From positions 1,230,312-1,294,311 of the forward strand of contig CM043945.1 of the NCBI GenBank assembly GCA_014529385.2: a stretch of DNA of 64,000 nt. The letters are read 5' to 3'. The notes under the pieces were generated by a model. The model was not told where the DNA came from, made no database searches, and was given only the letters and a program-made list of their open reading frames with translations. The translations under genes were made by a program, and so were the position numbers. Source of the stretch: Adiantum capillus-veneris (lineage: Eukaryota; Streptophyta; Polypodiopsida; Polypodiales; Pteridaceae). Of this stretch, positions 11,284 through 20,442 are shown in pieces. Within the stretch, counting starts at the first letter, position 1. The number at the start of each line of letters is the position of its first letter.

Positions 11284-12412
11284 GCTCCCTTTACACAAAA
11301 GGAATGAGGGACACATGTCAGCTCCCTAGCCTAGATGCCCACAAGGTGTACCCAATTCCTATTGGATGGCCTTGGAGGTGGACCAATGAGAATTAGGCTA
11401 GAGTAAATCTAGTTTAATAAATTTAAAAACACTTAATAAAAGAACCAATGAGAATTAAGCCCTCTAGAAGACTATTGGACAGTCTCCCAAGGGGACCAAT
11501 GAGCATTCAGCAGCCCAATGGCTCGCCTGATTCCTATTGGCTAGGAGGCAAAGGGGTCCAATGAGAGTTTAGTTGAATTATTAAATTACCTACAACTCTC
11601 ACAAAAGGGGAAAGGGGGACACATGTCTGAAGGATATCACTTATGCTGCTTAATTGTCATTGGCTAGCCCTAGGGAGGTCCAATGAGAGGGTAGCAATGC
11701 GCAAATAGCAAGAGGGGTCGACCAAGAGAGAGAGGGGGCTGATTTTTGCAAGACATTAGTACACACACACTCACAAAATCTCATGTGTGAAGTAAAGAAG
11801 ACTCTCTCTCCCAACTCTTGGCTTTGTGATGCAAATCCAACCAAGAGCCAAGCTTCAATGCATGCTCATCTCCTCTACCATGCTAATTACTAAGCTAAGC
11901 TATGCTAATATGAGTGATTATGTGAGGAGATGTACATCTTTCTCGTAAGAATACTCCTACTTCCTCTCAATCTACTCTCATACCCTGCTAGCTCTCACCA
12001 TCTTCGAAGGTGTGTGAGGTCTTGGGTCTGAGACCGGGGATAATCGATGTTGTGTTTGATAAGTGTTTTGCTTAGTGCATGAAGCTTTCATCTTCATTGC
12101 ACTAGCTAGTTTTGAAGGAACACAAAGAATTGTATTGTACAATGTCTCTCTTGATGGGAGAAACCATAATACAAAGCCTTTTGGAGGGGGGACGGGCTCC
12201 ATGAAAATCCGGTCCTCAACAGTTGTCAATAGCTTAATTTCTCTCTCTTTTGAAAGTATTGTTCATGCTATCTAACTAGGTGCTATGCTTTTTGTTGCTC
12301 TCTCCACCCAAGCACTCTTGTAATTTTCATTCGGAATCTATTCTAATGAAATGCCCACTATGTTCATGTTAATTTCCGCTACACACAAGTTTTTAGGCCA
12401 TTAAATGCTACA
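10815..12412 (+). repeat. 3' LTR of chromovirus copy 1
   Basis: 1598 bp. It carries (CA)43 at 11197-11282 against 25 repeats in the 5' LTR, the longer GGGATCCAAAGG duplication near 10940, and a deletion near 11812. TSD TAAGA follows at 12413-12417. Confidence 0.95.
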
Positions 12413-12417
12413 TAAGA

Positions 12418-12967
12418 GATGACAAAAAGAAACATCCTATGCTATATATTATGGCTAAAAACCCAAATAAATTAATGACAACGACTCTAAGATTAGTGAT
12501 TACATTTCCTCTTAAAACAACGAGTGTTTGAAGAAATGTTTGTCTTAATAGAGAGACACTCTTCATGAAGCTCAAGATCGATAGACTCAACATATTCCTC
12601 ACAGTGTTACTCTTTCTAATCAAGGTTACTATTAAATCATGGCTTGTTTGGACCTTTTTACTCAATGCTTTGCTACTAACTTTAATGTGTATGGTCCACT
12701 AAATCAACACTTGAGATCATGTATTTTATGTAGATTTTAAGCACAATGCACTTATCACTCGGTTTCCCTTGACTTAAAAACCTATCATAAAGGGAGTAGA
12801 CTATTTGTTTTTAAGAGTTGATGAGGTCTCCTCAAATTGAAAAAGGAAAAAGTGTTTAATTATTTTAAGTTGAAACATTGGGAGGTGCAATGGGAAATTT
12901 GAAATTGGAAAGCTAAGGAAATTGGGATGTTGAAAGTGGATTGAGAAAGTGAAGGTTGACAATATAC
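12418..12967. other. Non-coding stretch
   Basis: AT-rich, no gene-like frame and no recognisable repeat. Confidence 0.5.
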
Positions 12968-13105
12968 GAAACAAAAAGTATCATGCAATTGGAAAGTCAA
13001 ACGACTTTGTACAACTACAAGATTTTTTCAAATTCTACAAACAAAAAGTATCATGCAATGGAAAGTCAAAAACTTTGTACAACTACAAGACTTTTCCATA
13101 TTCTA
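12968..13105. repeat. Two tandem copies of a 70-bp unit
   Basis: ACAAAAAGTATCATGCAAT...GACTTTGTACAACTACAAGA at about 12968-13037 is repeated with a few changes at 13038-13105. It looks like a simple recent tandem duplication. The open frame spanning it has no known motif. Confidence 0.85.
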
Positions 13106-13398
13106 CTCACAACTTGAAAAGACCAAATAATTTCCAAAAAAGCTCTAAATTAAAAGTTCCCAAAAATAAAGCACTCACTGAGGAGTTGTCTTATGGTCTA
13201 AATAGACCCTATGAGTTGAAAGTTTGTTAAAATACCCCCTCTGGAGAGTTTTCTATCTTCGACGTGCGTAAAATAAGACTCTTCTAGATTTACACATCTT
13301 TCATTTTCTTCTTCACAGATTGCTTTTCCCACAAGTTTTAGGATTTATCCACACCCTGGTTTCAAGTTTTAACATGATTTGAGTTTTCATGTGGATTC

Positions 13399-13480
13399 TA
13401 TATATATATATATATATATCATGGGTAGCACCATCTCTATCTATCCATCTCCATCTCTCTCCCTAATTTTCTTAGTAGGT

Positions 13481-13516
<36 letters not shown>
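13399..13516. repeat. (TA)n and (TC)n microsatellites
   Basis: TA dinucleotides at 13399-13419 and TC dinucleotides at 13483-13516, just before the diverged tandem repeat that follows. Confidence 0.95.
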
Positions 13517-13519
<3 letters not shown>

Positions 13520-13539
13520 GCTCTAGTGTCCCTTCTTGC

Positions 13540-14118
13540 ATACTTGATGATTGCTCCAAAGCTCCATCTCACATCGAGGGGAGTGGTAGCTATTCCAAAT
13601 GGCTAAGAAAGTGTACCATCGACAAAGGGATATGATCAAACATATAAGGATAAGTAGGGTTTCACTTTTTAGTGAAGAACATGGTTTTATAGTCGGGGCA
13701 ATATGGATGGTGTAATGTATAAAGGATGACCCATTGGATTCTTTAGAAGCCAAAATATATTGGCGGTTGTGTGTATGTGTGTGTGTGTGAGTGAAAAAAA
13801 AAAAGAAGAGGGAGGGGGAGGGAGAGAGGAATATTGGGTGGGAGGTAGTGATCGTATTTTGCATAGTTGATGTGAATCTTTTCCATTGCCTCGATGCCCT
13901 TTCTTGGATCGAGGTGGAGTGGGAGCTAAGCGAAATGGCTAAGATAATGTGTACCATTGACAAAAGGATAGGCTTAAACATATAAAGGCAAATACGGTTT
14001 AAAAAAAAAAAAAAAAAACAAAAAGTATGGTTTTATGGTTGAAAGCAATATAAGTGGTGTAATATATGAAGCGTGACCTAATGGATTCTTCAAAGACCAA
14101 AATCCATTGGGCCATGTT

Positions 14119-14192
<74 letters not shown>

Positions 14193-14208
14193 GGGGGGGG
14201 GGGGGGGG
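13540..14208. repeat. Diverged tandem repeat, each unit ending in a GT/GA microsatellite
   Basis: Unit 1 (about 13540-13800) and unit 2 (about 13868-14190) share, in order, a TCGAGG-GAGTGG block, AAATGGCTAAGA, GTACCAT(C/T)GACAAA, AAACATATAA, ATGGTTTTAT, GGTGTAAT, ATGGATTCTT and then GTGTGTGTG. In unit 2 the tract is (GT)n 14119-14140, (GA)n 14140-14182, then a 27-base G run at 14182-14208. A third, inverted copy is at 19272-19500. Confidence 0.75.
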
Positions 14209-15482
14209 AGGGCGGTGAAGGGAGGAGTGTAGAGTGGGAGGGGGCCAAAAAGAGAGAGAGTGCCAAAAATTGGGGACGGAAAGGGGGGGATATGGGGTGG
14301 GAGGGGACCAAAGAGAGAGGAAGGGGGGGGGGGAAAAAAAAAAGGCTAAGGAAGGAGAGTGGGGTGGGTGCAGAGAGGAAATTATGGTGTGTGTGTGTGT
14401 TTGTGTTAAAATGTCCTAAGGAAAGGGGGGTTTGAAGTTAAATGACAGCTTTTGAAGGTTATTAAAAAAAACAAGGTGACAAGACATGAAGGCGTGCTAA
14501 GTTAAGGGAAGAATGAGAATTAAGGGGAGAATGAGAATTATGGAGAGTAAGTCTAAACACATGGTATTTTTTGTGTTTTAATATAAAATTGTATTATTCA
14601 ATATACATACATAATCACAAATGGATTATATATTACAAAAGACCCCACTTAAACAATAAGGTGAAAGGTGCACGTTGCACATTAGCATAAGTAAAGTACA
14701 AAAGAAATCAAATAAAAACAATAAAGTAACAACGCACATAGACAAACCAAAACAAAAAAATTATTTTATTGCTTTTATAAGAAAAGATAGATTTAATAAT
14801 CTAAAAAATTATAAAATAATTTAATGAAAGAATTTTTTTTAAAGTCCTTAAATAAAAGGACTCTTTATAAATTACAATATTAAATTTTTTTAATGAATCC
14901 CTAGTTCACATCATGCGATCAAACTCCTATGAATGCACTCTTTAATCCTTGTTCTTTAAAGCTTTTTTTAATATGCCCAAAAAGTGAATGCCGCTTTGAT
15001 TTGAAAAATAGCATTTAAAAAATCTTTGATTTGAGAAATAGGATTTAAAATCCAATGTAACTTTGGAAAATAACATTTGAAAGGGACAACGTTTCTTTTT
15101 CTTCAAGACTTTTAGGCTCTTTTGAGAGACACATGTCTCACAATTAGAATTGAACTACCTTCACCCACATGATACTAAGGTCTTTAGCATGCCAAAAAAG
15201 AAGGCTTTTGACATAGCCTATGGCTAGCCCTAGTGCTATGTCAAAAGCCTTTTTGGACTACATAAGTAGTCCTTAGTAAAGGGTTGGATTTTGGATGCAT
15301 CTCTAGACCATTGGATAAAGGTTGTGGATTAGTACCACTGGCAAGCTATTGATAATAATTTTTTTAAAAATTATTTCTTCTGGGCCCTTGTGAGAAGGTG
15401 TTGACATTTGTGTATGTGTGCCTTTAAAGAGGGACATTAAGTATTGTGTCAAGCGATTTTTTATATGCTTTTGGAATATATT
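14209..15482. other. Purine-rich then AT-rich non-coding DNA
   Basis: 14209-14420 is G/A-rich, probably decayed microsatellite. 14560-14900 is strongly AT-rich. No supported gene. A 14407-14450 segment (CTTTTGAAG ... GTTAAATGACA) matches 19165-19260 in inverted form, as part of the same dispersed repeat. Confidence 0.55.
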
Positions 15483-15650
15483 GTAATCTAAATAGTTCAT
15501 TTTTACACTTTAAAAGAAAAAATAATATTTTATTGTGATATCACATGTCTTAAAATACTAAAAGTGACACTAGTATTTTAAGTCATGATATCACAATAAA
15601 GTATTATGTTTTTTCTAAAAAGTGTAATAATGAACTATATATTTAGATGT
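15483..15650. mobile_element. Foldback element with about 78-bp arms
   Basis: Left arm 15483-15560 and right arm 15571-15650 are near-perfect reverse complements, separated by a 10-base loop (aaagtgacac). The arms share ATCTAAATA.AGTTCATT, TTACACTTT and ATTGTGATATCA. There is no coding capacity. It may be a MITE or a solo foldback; no clear TSD was assigned. Confidence 0.7.
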
Positions 15651-15708
15651 CATGGCTCGGCTCGAGCATGCCTTAAAATTATAATTTTGTGGTTCCGGTA
15701 ATATTATT

Positions 15709-15788
15709 CACTCACCATTTTGAGTTTTGCAAAAAAAAAAGCAACTAGTGTCACTTTTTTTTTTTGCCAAACTCACAATACTGAGTGG
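15709..15788. repeat. Pair of inverted LINE-type 3' tails
   Basis: CACTCACCATTTTGAGTTTTGC followed by A10 (15709-15740) faces T11-12 and GCCAAACTCACAATACTGAG (15755-15788). Each half looks like the 3' end of LINE B (CACTCACAATTGTGAGTG, then GCA...). Two tails were joined tail to tail, or one tail was duplicated in inverted form. Confidence 0.5.
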
Positions 15789-16689
15789 AGAAATAGATTA
15801 AGAAAACAAAAAGCTGAAGGAAGTTGAATAATAAGGGTCTGATCCGACTTGACCACTTCTAGGATAGTGTCAATAAGAGTTGGAAAACCATTCACCTTAT
15901 GATTGCCGAGTACCAACTCAATAGCTTGGAGGTTTTGCTTGTCCACAAAGTGATGAAAGAACTTGACAATCTAGTGATGCCAATTTGTGACTCGGAGTTG
16001 GACTGGAAAGCCTGGTAAAAGGCCCAGAAGCAATCTCTTGTGGAAACCCCATAATAAAATCATTTATTAGACAATGATGCAAAAGAAGAATTGGTCTAGC
16101 CCCCTTAATAAGCTATGGAAAAAGCAATGGCCGGAGGAAAGATGGGAGCATGTAATGGAGAACATATGGATGCCAAAGGTTCCACAGTACATGAAGGATT
16201 TCTTATGGAAGGTTATTTGGGGTGCTCTACCGATGGGGGTGAAGATTTACGAGAGAGGGATTGGGTCAGATCGATGCTCGGGGTGCAGACTGACTAGTGA
16301 AGATCTGACCCACCTTTTCATGGACTGCCCAGCATCACGGGGAAAGTATGCAAGTGGATCCAAAGAACATGGAAAATTAGTTTTTTCAAGGCTGACCTAT
16401 GCTTTGGAGGTAAAAACTTAGGTAGTCCTGCACTTCTCGTCAGCACTCAAATTGTCAGATACTTCTTTCATAATGTATGGCAAACAAGGAACCGCCGGGG
16501 TTTTGTAGGAGGATTTGAGGTGGCAAGCTTCGTAGAAATTATACAGGAAAGCAAAGTTCTAATATGGGCACTCGGGTGCAAGCATCACTCGGAGGATTGT
16601 TCTAGGACTACTTGTGCCTTGTTGTTAGCAGATGAAAAACCTGGGACGGGGGGCAAACCTTGGGCATCTGTAGGAGTGGCTGCTCTAAT

Positions 16690-16916
16690 TGTTGGAATTA
16701 GGGTTGCAGAGAAACACACACAGCTTGGAGAAGACGAAGGAAGCTCAAGGCACACAATAGAGAGTGTATTCCTTAGTGTGCAATGGAAAGATGGATAGCC
16801 CTAGAGTGATGGGCGTATATACAATGCACGGGGGAAAAAACCTCCTAAAGAGGGAAAAAATGCCCCGGCGGTCCTAGTGTGTTCACACACATCACTACCA
16901 CATGTATATGGTAACA
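16690..16916 (-). repeat. 3' LTR of the small copia element
   Basis: 227 bp, TGTT...AACA ended. No difference from 18650-18876 was seen by eye. A PPT-like stretch lies just inside at 16917-16927 (minus-strand CAGGGGGGATT). Confidence 0.95.
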
Positions 16917-16991
16917 AATCCCCCCTGGAGTGATGCGGTGAACGAGAGCTGGCACATGAGTAAAGGGAAGTGCCATGCCCTGAGGACAGGA

Positions 16992-18287
16992 TCAGTCCAC
17001 AAAGGGGAGTAAGCCCAAAGCTTTGCGAAAAGCTTCAAGCTTCTCACGAGACAATGCCTTTGTGAAAAGATCTGCAAGGTTGTCCTGTGTTGGCACATAA
17101 GCCAAGCTGATCTCTCCTGCTGAGAGCCTCTCCCTGACATAGTGGTAATGCACCTCAATGTGCTTTGTAGCACCACTGTCGAAATACCACACATGTGAAT
17201 CTGCAGCAACTGACAAGCATGCATCATGGACAGCAGGATTGTAAGTGCACTCTGCGCTAAAAGCCCATTCTGCATCAACATCAGCATCACAATCTCCTTT
17301 CACAGAAGACTCAACAATGGCTGCATTTGTAGTGGAACCAGCATTTGCAGTGGAACCACCCTCTTTCTTCTTAGCCTCTTTGGCCTTCAACTTAGGACAC
17401 GACTTGATCAAGTGATCATTGGCTTTACAATAATGGCAACGCATCTTCTTTTTGCCCTTATCACCAGAATTGCCAGACGAAGTGCTGCCAGCAGAAGCAT
17501 TAGGAACATAATTTTTGCCACTCGCAGCAGAACCATAAGAAGTGGCTGCATTACTGTTACCACCCTTTCTTTGAGAAGCAATAAAAGCCTGTTCAACTGC
17601 ACGCTGCCTAGTCTTGTTTTTTCTAGAAAGTGACTCTTGCAACAGCAATGTGCATAATGCATCAAACTTGACAACTTCAGGATTTCCTTGGGTCATCAGT
17701 CTCCAAGTACTAGCAAAAGTCTGGTAGGAATCTGGTAAGGCATCAAGAACAGTCTGCACAAGGGAACTGTCAGAAATGACTTCACCTGCAGAAATGAGTT
17801 GCTCATTGATATCCTTGACACTAGCAAGGAAAGTGTCCATATCATCTTCCTCATGCATAATCTTCGACTCTAGCTCTTTACGCAGCAAAGCAATTTTAGC
17901 CTCATTGCGGCTTGCATAAAGACCTGCTAGAATATCCCAAGCCTGTTTTGCAGATTTTGCTGAACGGATGTGAGGAATAATGGTGCGCTTCACAGACAAC
18001 GCAATCAATGCATGAGCTTGCGCATCCTTAACATCCCAACGAGCTTGTTCTGTTGTAGGCAAAACAACTCTAACAGCTGCAATCCTTGCAGCAAGACCTG
18101 CAACATCCTCAATATCGCCTACATCTTCAGAACCAGGACGTACATCAATGCCCTGCACAATGTTCCAGACACCTTTTGACACAAGAACGTGTTGCATCAT
18201 ATAAGCCCACATAGGGTAGTTGTCCCCATCCAACCTGTCCTCAGCAGCAAACATCTTGAACACATCTGTGTTGTTGTTGTCAGCCAT
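16992..18287 (-). CDS. Gag fused to the C-terminal end of RNase H (copia derivative)
   Basis: 431-aa intact ORF; I chose the start at MADNNN (18287) because it gives the usual copia Gag N-terminus, though the frame is open 20 codons further. Residues 1-230 are the copia Gag region (DNYPMWAYMMQHVLVSKGVW, LLRKELESKIMHEEDDM, TVLDALPDSYQTF). A CCHC knuckle follows at 284-297 (CHYCKANDHLIKSC). At 367-377 the protease start WYFDSGATKHI jumps directly to the last RNase H motif (VHYHYVRERL, DNLADLFTKAL). Everything between the protease Asp and that point, including integrase and RT, is deleted in frame. The joint falls on a TKHI-like word found in both regions of normal copia proteins. It probably makes packaging Gag only. 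Confidence 0.9.
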   Translation of the reverse strand: MADNNNTDVFKMFAAEDRLDGDNYPMWAYMMQHVLVSKGVWNIVQGIDVRPGSEDVGDIEDVAGLAARIAAVRVVLPTTEQARWDVKDAQAHALIALSVKRTIIPHIRSAKSAKQAWDILAGLYASRNEAKIALLRKELESKIMHEEDDMDTFLASVKDINEQLISAGEVISDSSLVQTVLDALPDSYQTFASTWRLMTQGNPEVVKFDALCTLLLQESLSRKNKTRQRAVEQAFIASQRKGGNSNAATSYGSAASGKNYVPNASAGSTSSGNSGDKGKKKMRCHYCKANDHLIKSCPKLKAKEAKKKEGGSTANAGSTTNAAIVESSVKGDCDADVDAEWAFSAECTYNPAVHDACLSVAADSHVWYFDSGATKHIEVHYHYVRERLSAGEISLAYVPTQDNLADLFTKALSREKLEAFRKALGLLPFVD

Positions 18288-18635
18288 GGTAAATGCTGCA
18301 CCTGATGTGAAAACTGCCCGAAAATAGGAGAAATGGAGCGGGAACAACTTGTGCTATATAGCACAAACCGTAGAAGACTATAAGGCACCTGTTATGCAGA
18401 AAACGGCACTGACAGAAAATCTGCACAAAATGACGAAATAACCTGTGCAGTACTGCCCGTAGTGGAAACGGAGGCCGAAATGAGCCCAAATCAAAATTCT
18501 GAGCAGACCTAGCTCTTTGAGCTTTCCCAAAATATTTGTCGACCTGCGAACGCTCGCCAAAGCTCACTGAAATCGGAGAAAGTGAGCAGGCGTGTGCTGG
18601 AGCAGCTGGCGACTAAGCCCGGGAGGACGTGACCT

Positions 18636-18647
18636 GCTCTGATACCA
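18636..18647 (-). other. Primer-binding site of the small copia element
   Basis: Reverse complement reads TGGTATCAGAGC, two bases from the 5' LTR end. Confidence 0.95.
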
Positions 18648-18649
18648 AT

Positions 18650-18876
18650 TGTTGGAATTAGGGTTGCAGAGAAACACACACAGCTTGGAGAAGACGAAGG
18701 AAGCTCAAGGCACACAATAGAGAGTGTATTCCTTAGTGTGCAATGGAAAGATGGATAGCCCTAGAGTGATGGGCGTATATACAATGCACGGGGGAAAAAA
18801 CCTCCTAAAGAGGGAAAAAATGCCCCGGCGGTCCTAGTGTGTTCACACACATCACTACCACATGTATATGGTAACA
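18650..18876 (-). repeat. 5' LTR of the small copia element
   Basis: Copy of 16690-16916. On the minus strand it starts TGTTACCATATA and ends CCAACA. It would hold the promoter; a TATATAC-like word lies in its first half. Confidence 0.95.
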
Positions 18877-18970
18877 CTAATAGCCATTGTAATTATGATT
18901 CCTGGATGTTGTCATGGCTTAACATGAGCATGACAAAACCTTGTGATTTTTTTGGATGCTCAATATAATT

Positions 18971-18994
18971 CACTCACAATTGTGAGTGTTGCAA
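18971..18994 (+). other. Perfect 18-bp palindrome at the LINE B 3' end
   Basis: CACTCACAATTGTGAGTG followed by TTGCAAAG and an A-rich tail. As RNA it would form a hairpin right before the tail. In several LINE families the RT recognises a 3' hairpin; that role here is inference. Confidence 0.6.
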
Positions 18995-19139
18995 AGAAAA
19001 AGAAAACAAAAAGCTACAATAGGAACCATTCTCCGTCAAGCCATGGCATCATCTAGACGTACACACTAGTCACTTTCTATGTTGCTCTCTCATACAGAAG
19101 CCTTTTATTATGGAATCATTTTCAAATAGCCTTATGTAG

Positions 19140-19268
19140 GCCATAGTGAATTTTCACCTTGTTTTCTATGAGCTTTAGAAGTTGTCATTTAACTTCAAAA
19201 GCCCACTTTCTTTAGGCTTTAGCCTTTACATTTAACTTCAAAAGCCTCCTTTCTTAAAGCTTTACATT

Positions 19269-19342
<74 letters not shown>

Positions 19343-19520
19343 CAAATGCAATCTAGTTGTGAAAGAATCCAATCACACTTCATGCATTACACCACGCATA
19401 TTTCCCCCAACTACACAATCATGTTCTTCGCTAAAATTAGAAACCGTACTCACAACTTATATGCTTGAGTCCCTCCCCTTGTTGACAATACGCACTACTG
19501 CAACCTTTGAAGTTAGTTCC
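19140..19520 (-). repeat. Inverted copy of the 13.5-14.5 kb dispersed repeat
   Basis: Contains (CT)n 19272-19305 and (CA)n 19310-19339. It then shows the reverse complement of the unit described at 13540-14208: GAATCCAAT, CATTACACCA, ATGTTCTTC(G/A)CTAAAA, TTATATG(C/T)TTGA, CCCCTTGTTGACAAT. The microsatellite sits at the same internal place as in the other two copies. Confidence 0.65.
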
Positions 19521-19743
19521 CACTCCCTTTGATGCAAGATGGAGCACTTAGGCAATGGAGAAGAGTCACATTGATTATGTACATTATGTTCACTATAAGC
19601 TAGAGAGTATAAGTACCACACACTAGTAGAGTGATCAACATTTGTTCACATCTGAACTTGCTTCCCTCATACTTTCAGCCATGACTTAAACCTACACAGT
19701 TTCCTCTCTCAACCACATTGTGGGCCCTCCAAGCGATTCTCTC

Positions 19744-19757
19744 TGTGTGTGTGTGTG

Positions 19758-19802
<45 letters not shown>
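19744..19802. repeat. (TG)n(CA)n inverted dinucleotide tract
   Basis: TG repeats (19744-19758) abut CA repeats (19759-19802), which makes a self-complementary block. Confidence 0.95.
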
Positions 19803-19806
<4 letters not shown>

Positions 19807-20131
19807 TGCTGCTATTAATACAAGGATTAAACTCCTTTTGGATATAGGAGTGGCTTGTTGCCATGACCTCGGTATAACTAACTGGGGATTAACCTCAATA
19901 TCTTGTATTGACCTAGGAAATCTCTTGTAAAAAAAGGGGTTTGTATTTACAAGGTGAAATTTGTAATAAGAAATTTGTGGGTGGTTGTGTAATATACTGT
20001 ACCTAACACCTAGTGATTTAAGGAAGTTAATGGGTTTTTACGAGCTAGCCTCACTCTGTACAATGTGTCCTAATATGCTTGATGACGCGGTGGCTCCCTC
20101 CTACGACATCGACTCTACAACATATCGCTAA

Positions 20132-20132
<1 letters not shown>

Positions 20133-20181
<49 letters not shown>
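20133..20181. repeat. (CT)n microsatellite
   Basis: Pure CT dinucleotides, followed by a short CA run. Confidence 0.97.
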
Positions 20182-20185
<4 letters not shown>

Positions 20186-20442
20186 CACACACTCTCTCTA
20201 TATGAGGCGGAACTGTTGGTTCTTCCCCCTCTTGAAGACGGACTTGCCTTGCCCTCAACTCGCCTTGCTGCTATGAATGGAATGTGGATACTGGAAACAA
20301 AGCCTATAAAAGGTGAGATTCCATGCTCACTTAGCATTGGTACAGGTGTGCGTCTGTGGTATGTGTGTGTACTAGTGAAAGGTTGTCTGTACCTTAAGAT
20401 TATGAGGATTTAACTTGCAAGGGGATATGTGTTGTTAGCTCT

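Larger units (their letters stand above)
3197..12417 (+). mobile_element. Full-length Ty3 chromovirus (copy 1), with TSD TAAGA
   Basis: Complete but mutated LTR retrotransposon: 5-bp duplications TAAGA at 3197-3201 and 12413-12417, LTRs at 3202-4794 and 10815-12412 starting TGTCAT and ending TACA, PBS at 4796-4807, polypurine tract at 10802-10811, and a gag-PR-RT-RNaseH-IN-chromodomain order. All domains lie on the plus strand. Frames are broken by several stops and at least two frameshifts, so it cannot move by its own proteins. A second copy, minus strand and cut by the window edge, is at 61511-64000. The intact TSD shows that this copy has not been rearranged since insertion. Confidence 0.95.
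16685..18881 (-). mobile_element. Young gag-only copia derivative (TR-GAG-like), TSD CTAAT
   Basis: 2187-bp element (16690-18876), minus strand, flanked by CTAAT at 16685-16689 and 18877-18881. The 227-bp LTRs appear identical over their full length. It has a PBS and a PPT and one intact ORF, but RT and integrase are missing. It therefore depends on proteins from an autonomous copia element. Identical LTRs and an intact TSD indicate recent movement. Confidence 0.95.
15830..18999 (+). mobile_element. LINE B, 3' portion, split by the small copia element
   Basis: Decayed L1-like LINE. The clearest part is the zinc-binding C-terminal RT module at 16074-16330 (FLWKVIWGALPMGVKIYERG, CSGC, EDLTHLFMDCPASR). 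C-terminal coding-like sequence continues to 16689, then resumes after the insertion at 18882. Excision of the inserted element and one CTAAT rejoins the frame cleanly. The 3' end is the CACTCACAATTGTGAGTG palindrome (18971-18988) followed by an A-rich tail. Stops upstream of 16074 show that it is inactive. Confidence 0.72.

Noticed and set aside
17226-17633. Plus-strand frames inside the small copia element
   Set aside because: They are antisense shadows of the intact minus-strand Gag ORF.
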